Below, one piece after another: positions 22,601 to 32,420 of a stretch of 64,000 bases of DNA. Position 1 is the first letter of the stretch, and each line of letters opens with the position of its first letter. The notes beneath the pieces are model-generated. The model made no database searches. It was given only the letters and a program-made list of their open reading frames with translations, and was not told the DNA's origin. The position numbers and the translations under genes are program-made. Origin of the DNA: Ulota crispa (lineage: Eukaryota > Streptophyta > Bryopsida > Orthotrichales > Orthotrichaceae); NCBI GenBank assembly GCA_963920765.1, contig OY987250.1, positions 3,410,001-3,474,000 of the forward strand, in the 5' to 3' direction.

Positions 22601-23982
22601 TGTGTTTAAGTACACCAAAACCACTATATAGAGTGAGTGAACAATTACTTTGGGCAAATAAATATTGTGGTCCAAAGTAATCTTTTGTTTTACTGCTACA
22701 AATCACTATGACAAGCAAGATTGCAAACTCTTAACGCTTGTTTTAGGCATTGTGAATCTTGAAAGCGCTTTGAACCATGTTGAAACAATGTTATTTTGAA
22801 GAATTTTAATCCTTAATAATTTGCAAATGGTAAAACTTAGTAGTACTTGTTTAAAATATTGTGGTTTGCAAATGCTTAGGGGAAGTTCTACTCCTTTTAG
22901 TGAGGTGATTGAGGGACACAAAGAGAATTTTCAAGAATGTGTTGCACATGGACATTGAATGTGATTTTTCAATATTGGCCTGGTCAGTATTAATAGAAAG
23001 AATGGGTGCGAGTTAAGTAAGAGAGCAAGACCATCTCAAGTAAATGTAAGGTAGAACAAATCCCTCCTTGATTGTCTTCTCACTCTTGTGCCTATTTGTT
23101 TATCCAAAAATTGGCTAGCTTAAATGCAATTCTAATCAAACCCACTTACTATTATATATCTCACTCACAGTTATATTTATCGCTAAGCTTTTATGTGTTG
23201 GATTCCTACTTGAATGACTTTAGTATGTGTATGGACATTAACAAAGAAGCAAACTCAACATATAATTGTTTCTTTTTTTTATTAAAGATAGTCACCAATT
23301 TTCTTTTGAATGAGAGACTATTCAATATAGTCATAACACGTAAGTATCATATAAGAAGGTGAGTTTCTTGAAAGAACAATAATGGGTTGCATTACCTCTT
23401 AACCCCTAAGCGGAGTTCAAAAACATCTAGAAGAGTTAGCCATGGATATTGCACGAGGCTTAGGGTCCGCTGCTGCATGAAAAATTTGGTAAATTTTCAT
23501 TGCACATATCAAAAGATTATAACGGTTAAGACATCAAATTGTTAAATTTAGAGAGTCTAGATTTTGGGGCGCTCAAGGTTTCTCAAATTTTGTAATTGTT
23601 GATACAGATATTGCAGGTACTTTCTGGCGACCACAACAAGAATTTGAGCGCGTGCATGTCCACGTCGACTGTGATGTCCATATTGGATGTTGAAGAGGTT
23701 GACACCAATAACTATGGCACCGACAGAGTTGATATCAGGAGCCACTTGGCACTTGCAATGGTGGGGGTGGACGAGGACTCCACTTCGCAGTGCAGTGTAA
23801 TGGACATCCCCCATTCCAATAACGATTTGGAGGAGTATTTACAGGGCCGGTTTAGCAGGTCCACAAGCTTTGAGGATTCACCCAACCTTGTCCCTCACTT
23901 GAGCAATTCCATGGGTAAGTTAACTTATGCTAGGCTGATACCATCCCATACATCGTCTGATATCATGGCTTCTCTGGACTGA
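13361..23982 (+). CDS. USP-domain receptor-like cytoplasmic kinase (RLCK-VI-like), with duplicated exons
   Basis: Serine/threonine kinase without signal peptide or membrane segment, expected in the cytosol or nucleus. Exons: 13361-13583, 14751-14848, 14986-15104, 15245-15366, then a two-exon cassette present twice (16481-17263 plus 17829-18077, or 18948-19736 plus 20500-20748), then 20925-21088, 21271-21350, 21857-22004, 22366-22515, 23608-23982. With one cassette the sum is 2511 or 2517 nt (836 or 838 residues). The N-terminus ([17 protein letters not shown], then [11 protein letters not shown]) is a universal-stress-protein fold of the kind fused to plant RLCK-VI kinases. A linker exon rich in Asn follows, then the kinase: [11 protein letters not shown] loop, VAVKRL lysine, [21 protein letters not shown], so all catalytic motifs are present and it is an RD kinase. 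The last codons run into a minisatellite, so the true stop is less certain than the rest. The GA-rich leader supports the start. Confidence 0.85.
15582..15915. mobile_element. family D foldback element in kinase intron 4
   Basis: Long inverted arms with GGTACCCCTGAAGTTTGCAA on the left and its inverse near 15885-15910, and a TTGCACAAATACCC / GGTATTTGTGCAA pair inside. Sits immediately before the first of four copies of an acceptor-side intron segment. Confidence 0.7.
16267..16385. mobile_element. family I small foldback
   Basis: Inverse ends CAGTAGAACTCCTCTAAACT and AGTTTAGATGAGTTCTACT around a C-rich middle, about 119 bp. It interrupts the second acceptor-side repeat; in the other three copies the flanks are joined by TTCTAGAATG-like sequence. 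Confidence 0.65.
16565..16648 (+). repeat. CAA/AAC microsatellite coding an Asn run
   Basis: Triplet repeat inside linker exon A, read in frame as a run of Asn with a few Thr and Ile. The matching place in linker exon B (about 19033-19095) has a shorter, interrupted version. Length is therefore likely to vary between individuals. Confidence 0.9.
17490..17752. mobile_element. family M element in the intron of cassette A
   Basis: Termini GGGGAATTTACAAAT and the inverse of GGGGATATTATAAAG, followed inwards by GGGCACA on both sides. The homologous intron of cassette B (about 20415-20440) lacks it. Flanks GAAAATTAT (17481-17489) and GACAATTGT (17753-17761) match at 7 of 9 positions, suggesting a 9-bp duplication of the Mutator type. 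Confidence 0.7.
18128..18469. mobile_element. family D foldback element after cassette A
   Basis: Starts GGGAAAATTTGATACATACC and ends GGTATCCATCAAATTTTCCC, with inner inverse pairs as in other D copies. The corresponding position after cassette B has no such element. A fragment of another D right end lies at about 18685-18742. Confidence 0.75.
19819..19941. mobile_element. family E MITE in the intron of cassette B
   Basis: Ends GGGTATGTTCATACTTGGTG and the inverse CACCAAGTCCGAACATACCT. TTA lies at 19816-19818 and 19942-19944, while the homologous intron of cassette A reads CTATTAGCAAA with one TTA. That empty site establishes a 123-bp insertion with a TTA duplication. Confidence 0.85.
20007..20324. 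mobile_element. family D foldback element in the intron of cassette B
   Basis: Opens GGGAAAATTTGATGGATACC and closes GGTATCTATCAAATTTTCCC. Flanks ATCTATTTA (19998-20006) and ATTTGTTTA (20325-20333) agree at 7 of 9 positions. Cassette A has the single site ATCTGTTTA followed by AGCTAGA. This supports a Mutator-like 9-bp target duplication for family D. Confidence 0.85.
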
Positions 23983-24190
23983 TATCATGGCCGCTCAGTT
24001 GATATCATGGCCGCTCAGTTGATATCATGGCTGCTCTCTGCTGATATTATGGCCGCTTAATTGATATCATGGCTGCTGATCATGGCTGCTCGACCTAGAT
24101 TGTGGCTGTGCAACCAAGATCATGGCTGCTTGACTGATAGCATGGCTTGATTGATATCATGGCTGGACTGATATCATGGCTTGACTGGGA
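23959..24190 (+). repeat. minisatellite at the 3' end of the kinase gene
   Basis: About a dozen imperfect units of roughly 18-22 bp built on GATATCATGGCCGCTCAGTT. The first units encode the final residues (SDIMASLD) before the TGA at 23980-23982. Confidence 0.85.
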
Positions 24191-24924
24191 TCACTCTGAC
24201 CTCCACACCGCCCACCAGTCCACCACCCACCAGCTTGACTGGGGCCCTCCAATTGAAAGCATTTTTTTTCTTTTCTTTCAAGGTAGATGAACTACTGGAA
24301 CCAATTCATAGCATAGCCATACTAAATTCATTTGCTACATCCCAGCCTCTGTACCATACATGAGAGAGTAGCTCTTTTCCGCCTTCTTCAAGGACCCCTC
24401 ATACCATGGGTCATGACGAAAGAGCGGGAGCTATCCCCATACCCTATTTTCTGTACAATAATTCTGACCTCCAGCTCAGGGGGGTGGGAGCTTGTGAGGC
24501 ACAATATTGGTGAGCCAACTGTGACTTTCATAATTAGCTTGCTAAGTCACTAAAAACTTGTCAAAACTTTGCTTTAACAATTCAAAATTTAGTACTGGTA
24601 TTCACGTATTTTGTACTAGGTCTGGTATATATATTTGATTTTTGGTACAGCTTTTGCTGAGGCATTGTAGCTCTGGTAGAAAGGATTTTATTTTGCACTT
24701 TTTTGGTAGTTGAGATTGCTGTATTTCAACCACCTGGGATTCTGTATATAAGGAGATAGAGACTGTAGAGAGATTTGTACCTGCCAGAAGAGGATGCCCT
24801 CTTATGTACTTCCTTTGGTACCCTTATTGGGGTTATTTTTTATACAATGTATTATTGTATTGCAACTGGGTGCCATAGGAGATTTTTGTCAAATTTTGTA
24901 TTCCGTGTACTTTTCAGTCCATAC
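24191..24924. other. 3' flank of the kinase gene
   Basis: May hold the 3' UTR; no further exon recognised. The small frames at 24181, 24332 and 24794 have no known features. Confidence 0.35.
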
Positions 24925-25217
24925 GAGCATCTCCACCGGTGCTAGCGACAATTGGCATTTTCAAGGTTTTCCATCTATTCTTTGAAAGGCCCTTGCACTT
25001 CAACATGCCCCATAAATAATCATTCAATCACTTATCAAGGAACATAGAGGATGAAGTTTACTAAATTTAGAATGAATAATGATGAATAGTATTTTGAAGG
25101 GTTATTGCTAAACACGCCAAGACATAGTGTCTTGAGAGGGTTTTGAAAAGGCCTTTAACACTTTTCATCCACTTCTAATGAGTGTTAGACCTTGGGAGGG
25201 CCATCAGTGGAGATGCC
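24925..25217. mobile_element. family J MITE
   Basis: Ends GAGCATCTCCACCGGTGC and the inverse of ATCAGTGGAGATGCCC. Related by termini to the copy at 6264-6674 but with a different AT-rich interior. Confidence 0.6.
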
Positions 25218-25277
25218 CTAAGGTAACCACTTATAATGAATGCAAATATGTTTTAATTGTGCTTTGTGCAATCTTTC

Positions 25278-25522
25278 TCTTAACCCCTCAAGGACCAAGC
25301 AGCTCGTAGTAAGCAGTACAATATAATGTATTTTTCTTGTATTTGGAATGCATCCACACCTTTATTACATTTGAGATAAACAAAGAAATTAGAACATAGA
25401 TCAATGCTATTCTAGTGAGATAGTCAAGATCCCAAATTAAAACTTTTTGTTGGTAGCAAATGCTAGTTATACAACAGCATACATACTATGTATTATGATT
25501 GCTTGGTTGTTTAAGGGTTAAT
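25278..25522. mobile_element. family G short TTAA-ended MITE
   Basis: TTAACCCCTCAAGGACCAAGC on the left and GCTTGGTTGTTTAAGGGTTAA on the right, about 245 bp. The interior (TTTTTCTTGTATTTGGAATG, then TAGCAAATGCTA) recurs at 42580-42832. Confidence 0.7.
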
Positions 25523-26463
25523 TTATGGTGATTTTTCATCCTCATTTTCCTTGTCTTTTCCTTCCTCTCCCTTCCCCTCTTTGAATTTCAAAATTCTAAT
25601 AACAAACTAGCACCTAATGCTTTCAAATTTTTGATGTTAATAAAGAATGTTGAACTTCTTGTGAATGACAGACACGATACTTTATCATAAAGATTGCTAA
25701 CTGCATAATTGACCTAATTGTGCAATTACACCAAAATGGGCATTTTATGACTCTTACTTATGACTATCATGAGTCATTTAGAGTCATAAAATGCTCATTT
25801 TGTTGTAGTGTGCAATAAATATAAGAAGTCATCATATTTTGAGTTTTTATTAGGTTAGCATCTCAATTACGTGTTCCTATCTTACACCTAATGTAGTTTG
25901 ATGATGCCTCTGAATTCAAGAATACAGGCATTGATTCATAAAAGGTTCTTTGTTCTAAACCGAAATCAAAGTATCTTTTATTGAATAAAACGTACCATAG
26001 TGATTTGTTAAAAATGTAACATTTTTGTGATATCAACAATATGGCGAGAGTATTATAGTAGGAATTACAATATGAGTTGAGTTTTACGTGTTACGTGATG
26101 GAATGTAAGTTGCAAATAACTAGATATATACATATTAATTGTCCAAATAAACATACACAATTAATTACAAGAAAATAAAGTCGTATCTACAGAAAAGTTG
26201 ACAAAAATTGTGACCTAATTTTCAATATATTGTAAATTAAGTTATAATTTTTGTCAACTTTTTTGTAAATTCAACCATGTTTACTTGTAGTGATTAGTTC
26301 CTTTATTCAACAAAAGTTTTTATTTGTCCTTGCTAAGAAAACAAAACCAATTCAACAATTTTCTTATGTGTTTGAACTTTTTTTTTGGGTTTGGCTCCTT
26401 ATGTGAAACTATGGATTTTTTCTTAAGTCCAAAATCTGATATTTCCATTTGAGAATAAATTTT
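25523..26463. repeat. intergenic with two small CACTA-type foldbacks
   Basis: A foldback at about 25727-25812 pairs ATGGGCATTTTATGACTC with GAGTCATAAAATGCTCAT and ends in TTGTAGTG, the inverse of CACTACAA. A second at about 26165-26298 shares AAAGTTGACAAAAATTGTGACC and its inverse with the element at 43697-43826. No genes seen. Confidence 0.6.
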
Positions 26464-26808
26464 GGGGAAATTTCAAAATGAGTAACAAAAATGAAAGAAA
26501 TTACAATTTGTGTAACGATTTGAAAGTTGGATAACAAAATCCAATAACCTCAATGGATTTTGCAACTGTTGAGGGTGCTAGCAAACATTGGCTGCTAGAT
26601 GCAGGCAAGGGTTGCAACTGAGATAACAAGGATCATGACCAATGACAAGTTGGCAATGGCGTCAATGCTGGCTTCAACGCCTTGTGCCCTCAACAATTGC
26701 ATATTCCATTGAGGTTATCGGATTTTGTTACCCAAACTATAATTACTTTCAAATCGTTACCCAAATAGTAATTTCTTTTGTTTTTGTTACTTGTTTTGTA
26801 ATTTCCCC
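26464..26808. mobile_element. family L foldback element
   Basis: Arms of about 90 bp: GGGGAAATTTCAAAATGAGT on the left and its approximate inverse ending AATTTCCCC at 26808, followed inwards by GTAACGATTTGAAAGT and its inverse. A non-coding centre contains CTCAACAATTGCA-like inverse pairs. Confidence 0.7.
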
Positions 26809-27418
26809 ATAAATTTTACAAAAAGTACCTTAGAGGGTTAGGGTCAATGTCTGGGGAGATTTTGAGTTTCCTTGGTAAAATCCTACATTTCACATTTTCT
26901 ACCACACTTTGAGTGCATTCACCAAATATTGTCTATATATTTGTAGGGGACAATATTTTGTACTATAACTGACTGTTTCCTAGGCGGTTTTTCAGTTGAT
27001 TCAAAAATCAAACAACTATTTTGACATTTCATTTGGTTGACTTTCTAATGTTTTTTTTTATCTCCTCACTCATGTACTGGGGTCACAAAAATTTGTCAAA
27101 ATAGTCACATCATTTGGACCATGATATACTGACCGGTGTGGACAACAGATGTCCTTTCAATGGAAATATTAAAACCACGTTACAATTTTGCACAGACCAT
27201 AAGACCATGACAATTCTGCTTCCCGGCCTTCAACACAGGCCAAAGGCCAGAAGCAGTTAATGAACGCCACGTTTCTTCCTGGAGTTAATATTATGATAGG
27301 GATTGATAACAGAAGAAATAGCAGGAGTACAGATGATTGCCTCAATAGAAACAAATAAAAATATCTTCACATGAGATCGATGAAGTAGTTTGAGGTGCAA
27401 GTGTGTCATATGTATATT
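26809..27418. other. intergenic, nothing recognised
   Basis: AT-rich; a weak open frame at 27169-27354 on the minus strand has no recognisable product. Confidence 0.45.
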
Positions 27419-28352
27419 TTAACCCCTAAAGAACCAAGCCCTTTATTCTGTGAAAATCACCAAAAACTGTCATTTTTAGGAGGTTTAGAAAAAAGGGATT
27501 TTATGTTTTGTTTTTGGGAGATTCAACCATAGGATCTTGCCCTAGATTGGAAGAGGTACTTGTGGGAAAAAAATTAGCTCAATCTAGATGGAGAGGAGCG
27601 AGATATTTACATCTAAAGTGAAAAAAAAGTTTTTTCCATGCTGCCCAAAAATTTCAGAAGCCTTTAACCACTCTTATAACAAAAAAATTGCTCTACCCAA
27701 AGTTGCGCTTTATTTTTTCCATGTAGGAGATCAAGTTAGGTATCTGTGAGAGAATTTTCAAATCAATTGGAACTTTACAAGACATGGGAAAAAATAGTCA
27801 ATAAAAAGAAGTAGAGAATGAGTCAAAACACTAAATTGTTAAGAATTTAATTATGGAAATGAAAATGCTAATCCCAACAGTGATGATGTTGTGATAAACA
27901 ATCTACTTCCTTTCATTTAAAATTTTCTCCAAAATATTGAAAATTGAGTAAAATAAAGGGCTTCAAAGTTTATTTTAGAGTAGAGATTCCATAACTGCCC
28001 GCAAACAAAAACTCCTCATAATTTTTGTGTCATTGATTGTAATTGAATCATTCAAAGCTTTTCAAGAATAAAAAAATTTAAAGTACTATTTTCAAGTTTG
28101 TATTTTTAAAAAAGTAAAATTTAAAAAAGTTTTTGGGTTGCCCGAGTGGGCAACCCTCGCCAAATTTTCATAAATTCATGCATAACTTCTTTGTCAAATG
28201 TCGGAATGAAGGAAAAACTAAATGCTCACGTAAATCTTGGAATTTCACACCTCCAATAAAAGTTTCAAAAAATTACACAAAGTAGTTTAATCATAGGTTC
28301 ATGCCCAAAGTCCAACCTATCCCCGAAGGGACAATGGTCATTTAGGGATTAA
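27419..28352 (+). mobile_element. family F element with TTAA ends
   Basis: Starts TTAACCCCTAAAGAACCAAGC and ends TCATTTAGGGATTAA. Shares interior with 8749-9662 and, inverted, with 3945-4857. About 930 bp, non-coding. Confidence 0.7.
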
Positions 28353-29924
28353 AGACATATCTTAGAATAACATTCCTCTCTTATACAATTATAAAGGGAC
28401 ATTCATGTAATACTCCTCTCTTATATAACTGTGGAAGGACATACGTGGTTGTTCTTTTCAAAAGATAAAAAGTAAAACTAGTGAGAGGGTGACTGAGGTG
28501 GCTTCACTTGGACCATGGAGTTATGAAATGTGAGTCAATTGACAAAAACTCAATAGAATGGTGTCTCTCATCATTATTCATCCAAAACTAAGTGTTCAAA
28601 TGACAAAGTTTGATATAGTATTTTACGTATGAGCAAATTATTGGAAGTGGCGTCATAAAGGTTTGTGAACCAAATCGTAAATAAGATGAGAAAGTGACTT
28701 GTGATTTTTTAAATTTAAATAACCAAATAAGCAGCTATGCTACCAAAGGCTCTATCTTTGTAGCATTGGCTTGGTTTTCAAATAAGGTACATTCAAACTT
28801 TTTTGAAGTACTTTCTTTAGATATAAAACCTCCTCCCTTGGGTCTACAGCCAATAATCCATCAATGCAACCACATCAACTTCTTGTCAATCATGCAACAT
28901 GATTGTTTGAAATAAGGTGACATGGACAACTTGCTAGGGTAGGTGAGTGGTGGTTAAGGTAGGCCGTGCTTGTCTCAAAGAGTGTAGGGGTGGGAAGCAT
29001 GTAGAGTTTTAGCATTTGAGATAAAAAGAAATTATGGTGTAAAAATTCTATAAATATTACCATAATTTTTGCAAGTTATTTTTCCTTCCATCTTTTTATA
29101 AACTAATTCAAAACCTAGCACAAAAGAATAAAGCATTCAATGATCAATCTAATTACGTGATTGAAGAATAGATAAATCTGATTTCTAAGTGTACTTGAAT
29201 ATGCTTAGTTCATTTCATAGAGCTCTTACAACAAGCAATTGAAATCATTCATTGTCCACACATGGGTTAAATCTACACACTAATTTGGATGTTTGAATGG
29301 GTTGCACATCTTAAGACACTTCTTTACCAAAAAAAATTTGAAAGATAAATAATGGCTGAATCCACTTCATTTTCATTCTTATTTTGTTGGATTCACATAA
29401 AAGAATTTATGAGGTTTGAAGTTTAAATGGGATATAGCTTTATAAGCATCTTCACCATGGGATATTCACAATGAAGGCAAAAGAAAATCTAGAAGCTGCC
29501 CTTGTGTAAGGAGACACATCTAGAATAAAGATTCTTTAGGCACCTTTTATCTTAGTAAAAACCTCCAATTTATCAGCATCATTTGAGTTGTGTCAATTTC
29601 TAACTTTATTTAGTATCATTTAATTTTAAGTGCTTTTAAAGGCGCAAAGTTCCTTTGGAAGACAAAATGGACTTTGGGTAGGCTTGCGCTATTGAGGTTT
29701 TTGATCAAACTGGTTGCATTTTTTTATGACATAGAGTTTTGTAAGGTTTATGTGGTGATATATTTTTTACTTGAATTGAATGTAAACTCCAAAAATTATG
29801 GATGTTTTTCAAGAATTTCTCCATGGAGGCAAGTCAACCATGTCATTTTCCATTAACTTCTTTGAAAGGTAAGCAAAACATACAACTCTAGAAAAGGTAA
29901 CAAGTTGAAATTTGGGTTCAAGTG
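28353..29924. other. intergenic, nothing recognised
   Basis: AT-rich, low-complexity DNA. Short frames at 28694 and 29674 have no recognisable domains. Confidence 0.45.
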
Positions 29925-30285
29925 GGGAATGCTAAACAATGAGCAAGGATTTGTGAGCAATGAGCCATGAGCCTAGATTTTTTTTCAAAACAAAAAATTC
30001 TCTAATAATTGTGTACATAGGGCACCCTAATTGTGTACATAGGGCACCCTAAGTGTGTACATAGGGCACCTTAATTGTGTACATAGGGCACCCTAAGTGT
30101 GTACATAGGGCACCCTAATTGTGCATTTTAGACTTTCCATCTCTTCAAAAACTTGCTATATTTTTAATTTTTTCATTGATTTTGAGCTCAAAATTGGTTC
30201 CCACTCATGTATTCTTGGCTCAATGCTCATAGGCCCACCATTTTACGCTCAAAAAATAGCATTGTCCCCAACAATCTCTTGTTTA
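29925..30285 (+). mobile_element. family H dispersed repeat with internal tandem array
   Basis: Shares with 62140-62740 the order GAGCCTAGATTTTT, a tandem array, CATTGATTTTGAGCTCAAAA, TTGGTTCC and CACCATTTTACGCT. Ends are not sharply defined and no coding frame is present, so the class is unknown. Confidence 0.55.
30006..30117 (+). repeat. 22-bp tandem repeat, five units
   Basis: Units of TAATTGTGTACATAGGGCAC plus CC, with small differences (TAAGTG in two units, CACCTT in one). The homologous position in the other H copy (62529-62592) has two longer units of related sequence. Confidence 0.9.
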
Positions 30286-31250
30286 ATAGGGTGAGCATTT
30301 TACCTCTTGAGCTTTTAGAAAATTTGCAATGGAAGAACGAGTGTAAGAATATGTGGCAAAAAGCAATGCAATGCCTGCATATATGAGTCGCATTACTAAA
30401 GAGAGTTTTTTGACAGTAAGCTTAACTTACTAGAGGTCAAGCAATGAGAGGAAAGTCCTTGACAATTGGGTGCTCATGGTTAAAGACAAGCGTTGATTTT
30501 TTAATATTGAAATACAGACTATTAAGTACATATCATGTGGATGGTTTACATCAAATCTTTGCCATTATCTAAATTTGGCACTAGCCATGATGACCTAGTC
30601 ACAAGTAGATTTCACTCATCTCAACAACACTAAAACTTTGCCAATAAAAAAAAACCCATTTCAAAATTGGAGACTCGAATTTTTGCTTATTTTGAAAGTA
30701 GTTTCGCAGTCTGTTTTAATACTGAGGATTTTCAATTTTGGTATTTGACACATATATTATAATATTTGGTTTGAAAATTATTTTATAAATTTCTCCAAAA
30801 CAGTAAAAATACTAATCATTGTTGCTTCAAAGAATGCCTTACCCACCAAAATCAAGTAGTGTGAGTACAAGTTTATTTTTATTTTTATAGATTTGCCAAA
30901 ATTTATGATGTGGATGGATTGCTTTAGTTTATGTGAATTTGTGCTTTATATTACTAAAAGCTTTGTGTTTGAATTTGAATGTATCTTTGTTCATTTAGAA
31001 AGGTTGATCATATTTTAACATGTGGATGATGGATTTGGAAATTCACATGCGAGTTCACATGCAAAATCTCTCATCTACTAAATCAATGAATAAATTCTAT
31101 ATAAATATTTTTATCATGACTTGGGATGAACTTTACATTTGTCAAGAAATAGCAAGTTTGTGATGAAACAATGATTTTGGAATTTTAGTAGTTGTTACTA
31201 CTTGGTGGAAAATTTCAGATAAACAACTTCATATTTACTTACATTACACA
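30286..31250. other. intergenic, nothing recognised
   Basis: AT-rich DNA without a credible gene or defined repeat. Confidence 0.45.
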
Positions 31251-31664
31251 TAGGGGTATTCATAGTTGGTTTGAGACTGCGATTTTCATGAAAATGGAAG
31301 AAATGGCTGAGTGAAAATAGGAGCCAATGGGGGCACTTCTCCATGGAAGGAGGTGTGACACCCATTTTGTGGGTGATGGAGAATGGAGAATGAAGAATGG
31401 TTTACTTAGAGAAAGGCAACACGGCCACCCATTGGAGGAGTAGAAAGAGTGAGGGTGAAAGGCAATTCACCAGCGGGAAAACAAGCGGACTATGGTAAGA
31501 GTTCACCGCAAAAACCATTCTTAGGCCAATTCTTCACGCTTGGCGGAGGAGAAAACATTTTCTCAATCTTCACAGAATTGCCCTTGCACCAGTTGCGGAC
31601 AGAGCGTCACATTAGATTTCTGTGAAGATTGAGAACGGAGAAAAACCAATTGTGAGTACCCCTA
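31251..31664. mobile_element. family O MITE
   Basis: Ends TAGGGGTATTCATAGTTGGT and the inverse of TAGGGGTACTCACAATTGGT, so about 17 of 20 positions match. Contains a GC-richer middle with an inner pair (TTTCTCAATCTTCACAGAA / TTCTGTGAAGATTGAGAA). Single copy here. Confidence 0.65.
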
Positions 31665-31746
31665 TTGTTCTTCCAATATTTTAGAAAGTTAAATTTGTAG
31701 GTCTTGGAATTTATTTTTAAACTCTAAAACCAGAAGGATGCACTTA

Positions 31747-32054
31747 AGGTAAGAGCACCCATAAGCGTTAATGTCCTCATAATTGTCACTTCCAAAATCT
31801 TGAAAAATTTGTGTAAGTGAATAGATGTAATGACAAGAATATACAACATGTGAACATGAATTCTTAAAAGTGATTATGGGTGCAATGACAGTTTACTCTT
31901 TAAAAATTCATAACTTATTCTCACAATATCCAAATAATACATTGCAGGATCATTTTTTTTCTGTTCCTAATAGGATCCTATAATTTCGTTAGTTGTTTAT
32001 TAATAGTCATCATGTTCAAAACCCTTAGTTTGACGTTTATGGGCACTCCTACCT
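31747..32054. mobile_element. family B MITE
   Basis: AGGTAAGAGCACCCATAAGC at the left; TTTATGGGCACTCCTACCT at the right; TA on both sides. Lies about 370 bp upstream of the CCDC97-like start codon. Confidence 0.75.
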
Positions 32055-32420
32055 TAAGTTCTGCCACGTGTTCAATGCATCCCTACGATGGTTCATAAGT
32101 CAGTACTCAGCACTTGCCGCGGACGCGCGGCCATTAGCTGCGGCCGTCAGCGTCAACGGCAAAGCCTCACCTCTCTCCCTCGCTCCGCAAAAGAGCTTCA
32201 CTCAAACACTGCCACTTAATAACTTATTTTACAAAGCTCCGAGAGCAGGGCGTTGCAAGCTCCGATTCAGTCTGTTCCTATTTATCGCGATTATAAGAAA
32301 GATTTCTATTCTAAATTGGACAGAGACAGAACTTTATTAGCTTTTCCAAAGAAGAAAAAACCAAGACAGAGCTCTCAATTTGAAGAAGCGTGAGAGGCAG
32401 GAAGTATAGTGTCGTTAGGA
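32055..32420 (+). promoter_or_regulatory. upstream region of the CCDC97-like gene
   Basis: GC-rich stretch (32110-32250) immediately upstream of the gene, probably core promoter and 5' UTR. The open frame at 32068-32340 stops before the gene and has no recognisable domain. No clear TATA box. Confidence 0.35.

Noticed and set aside
23959..30117. Regular repeats considered as CRISPR arrays
   Set aside because: Repeats are contiguous or drifting minisatellites with no unique spacers of constant length, and the DNA is eukaryotic.
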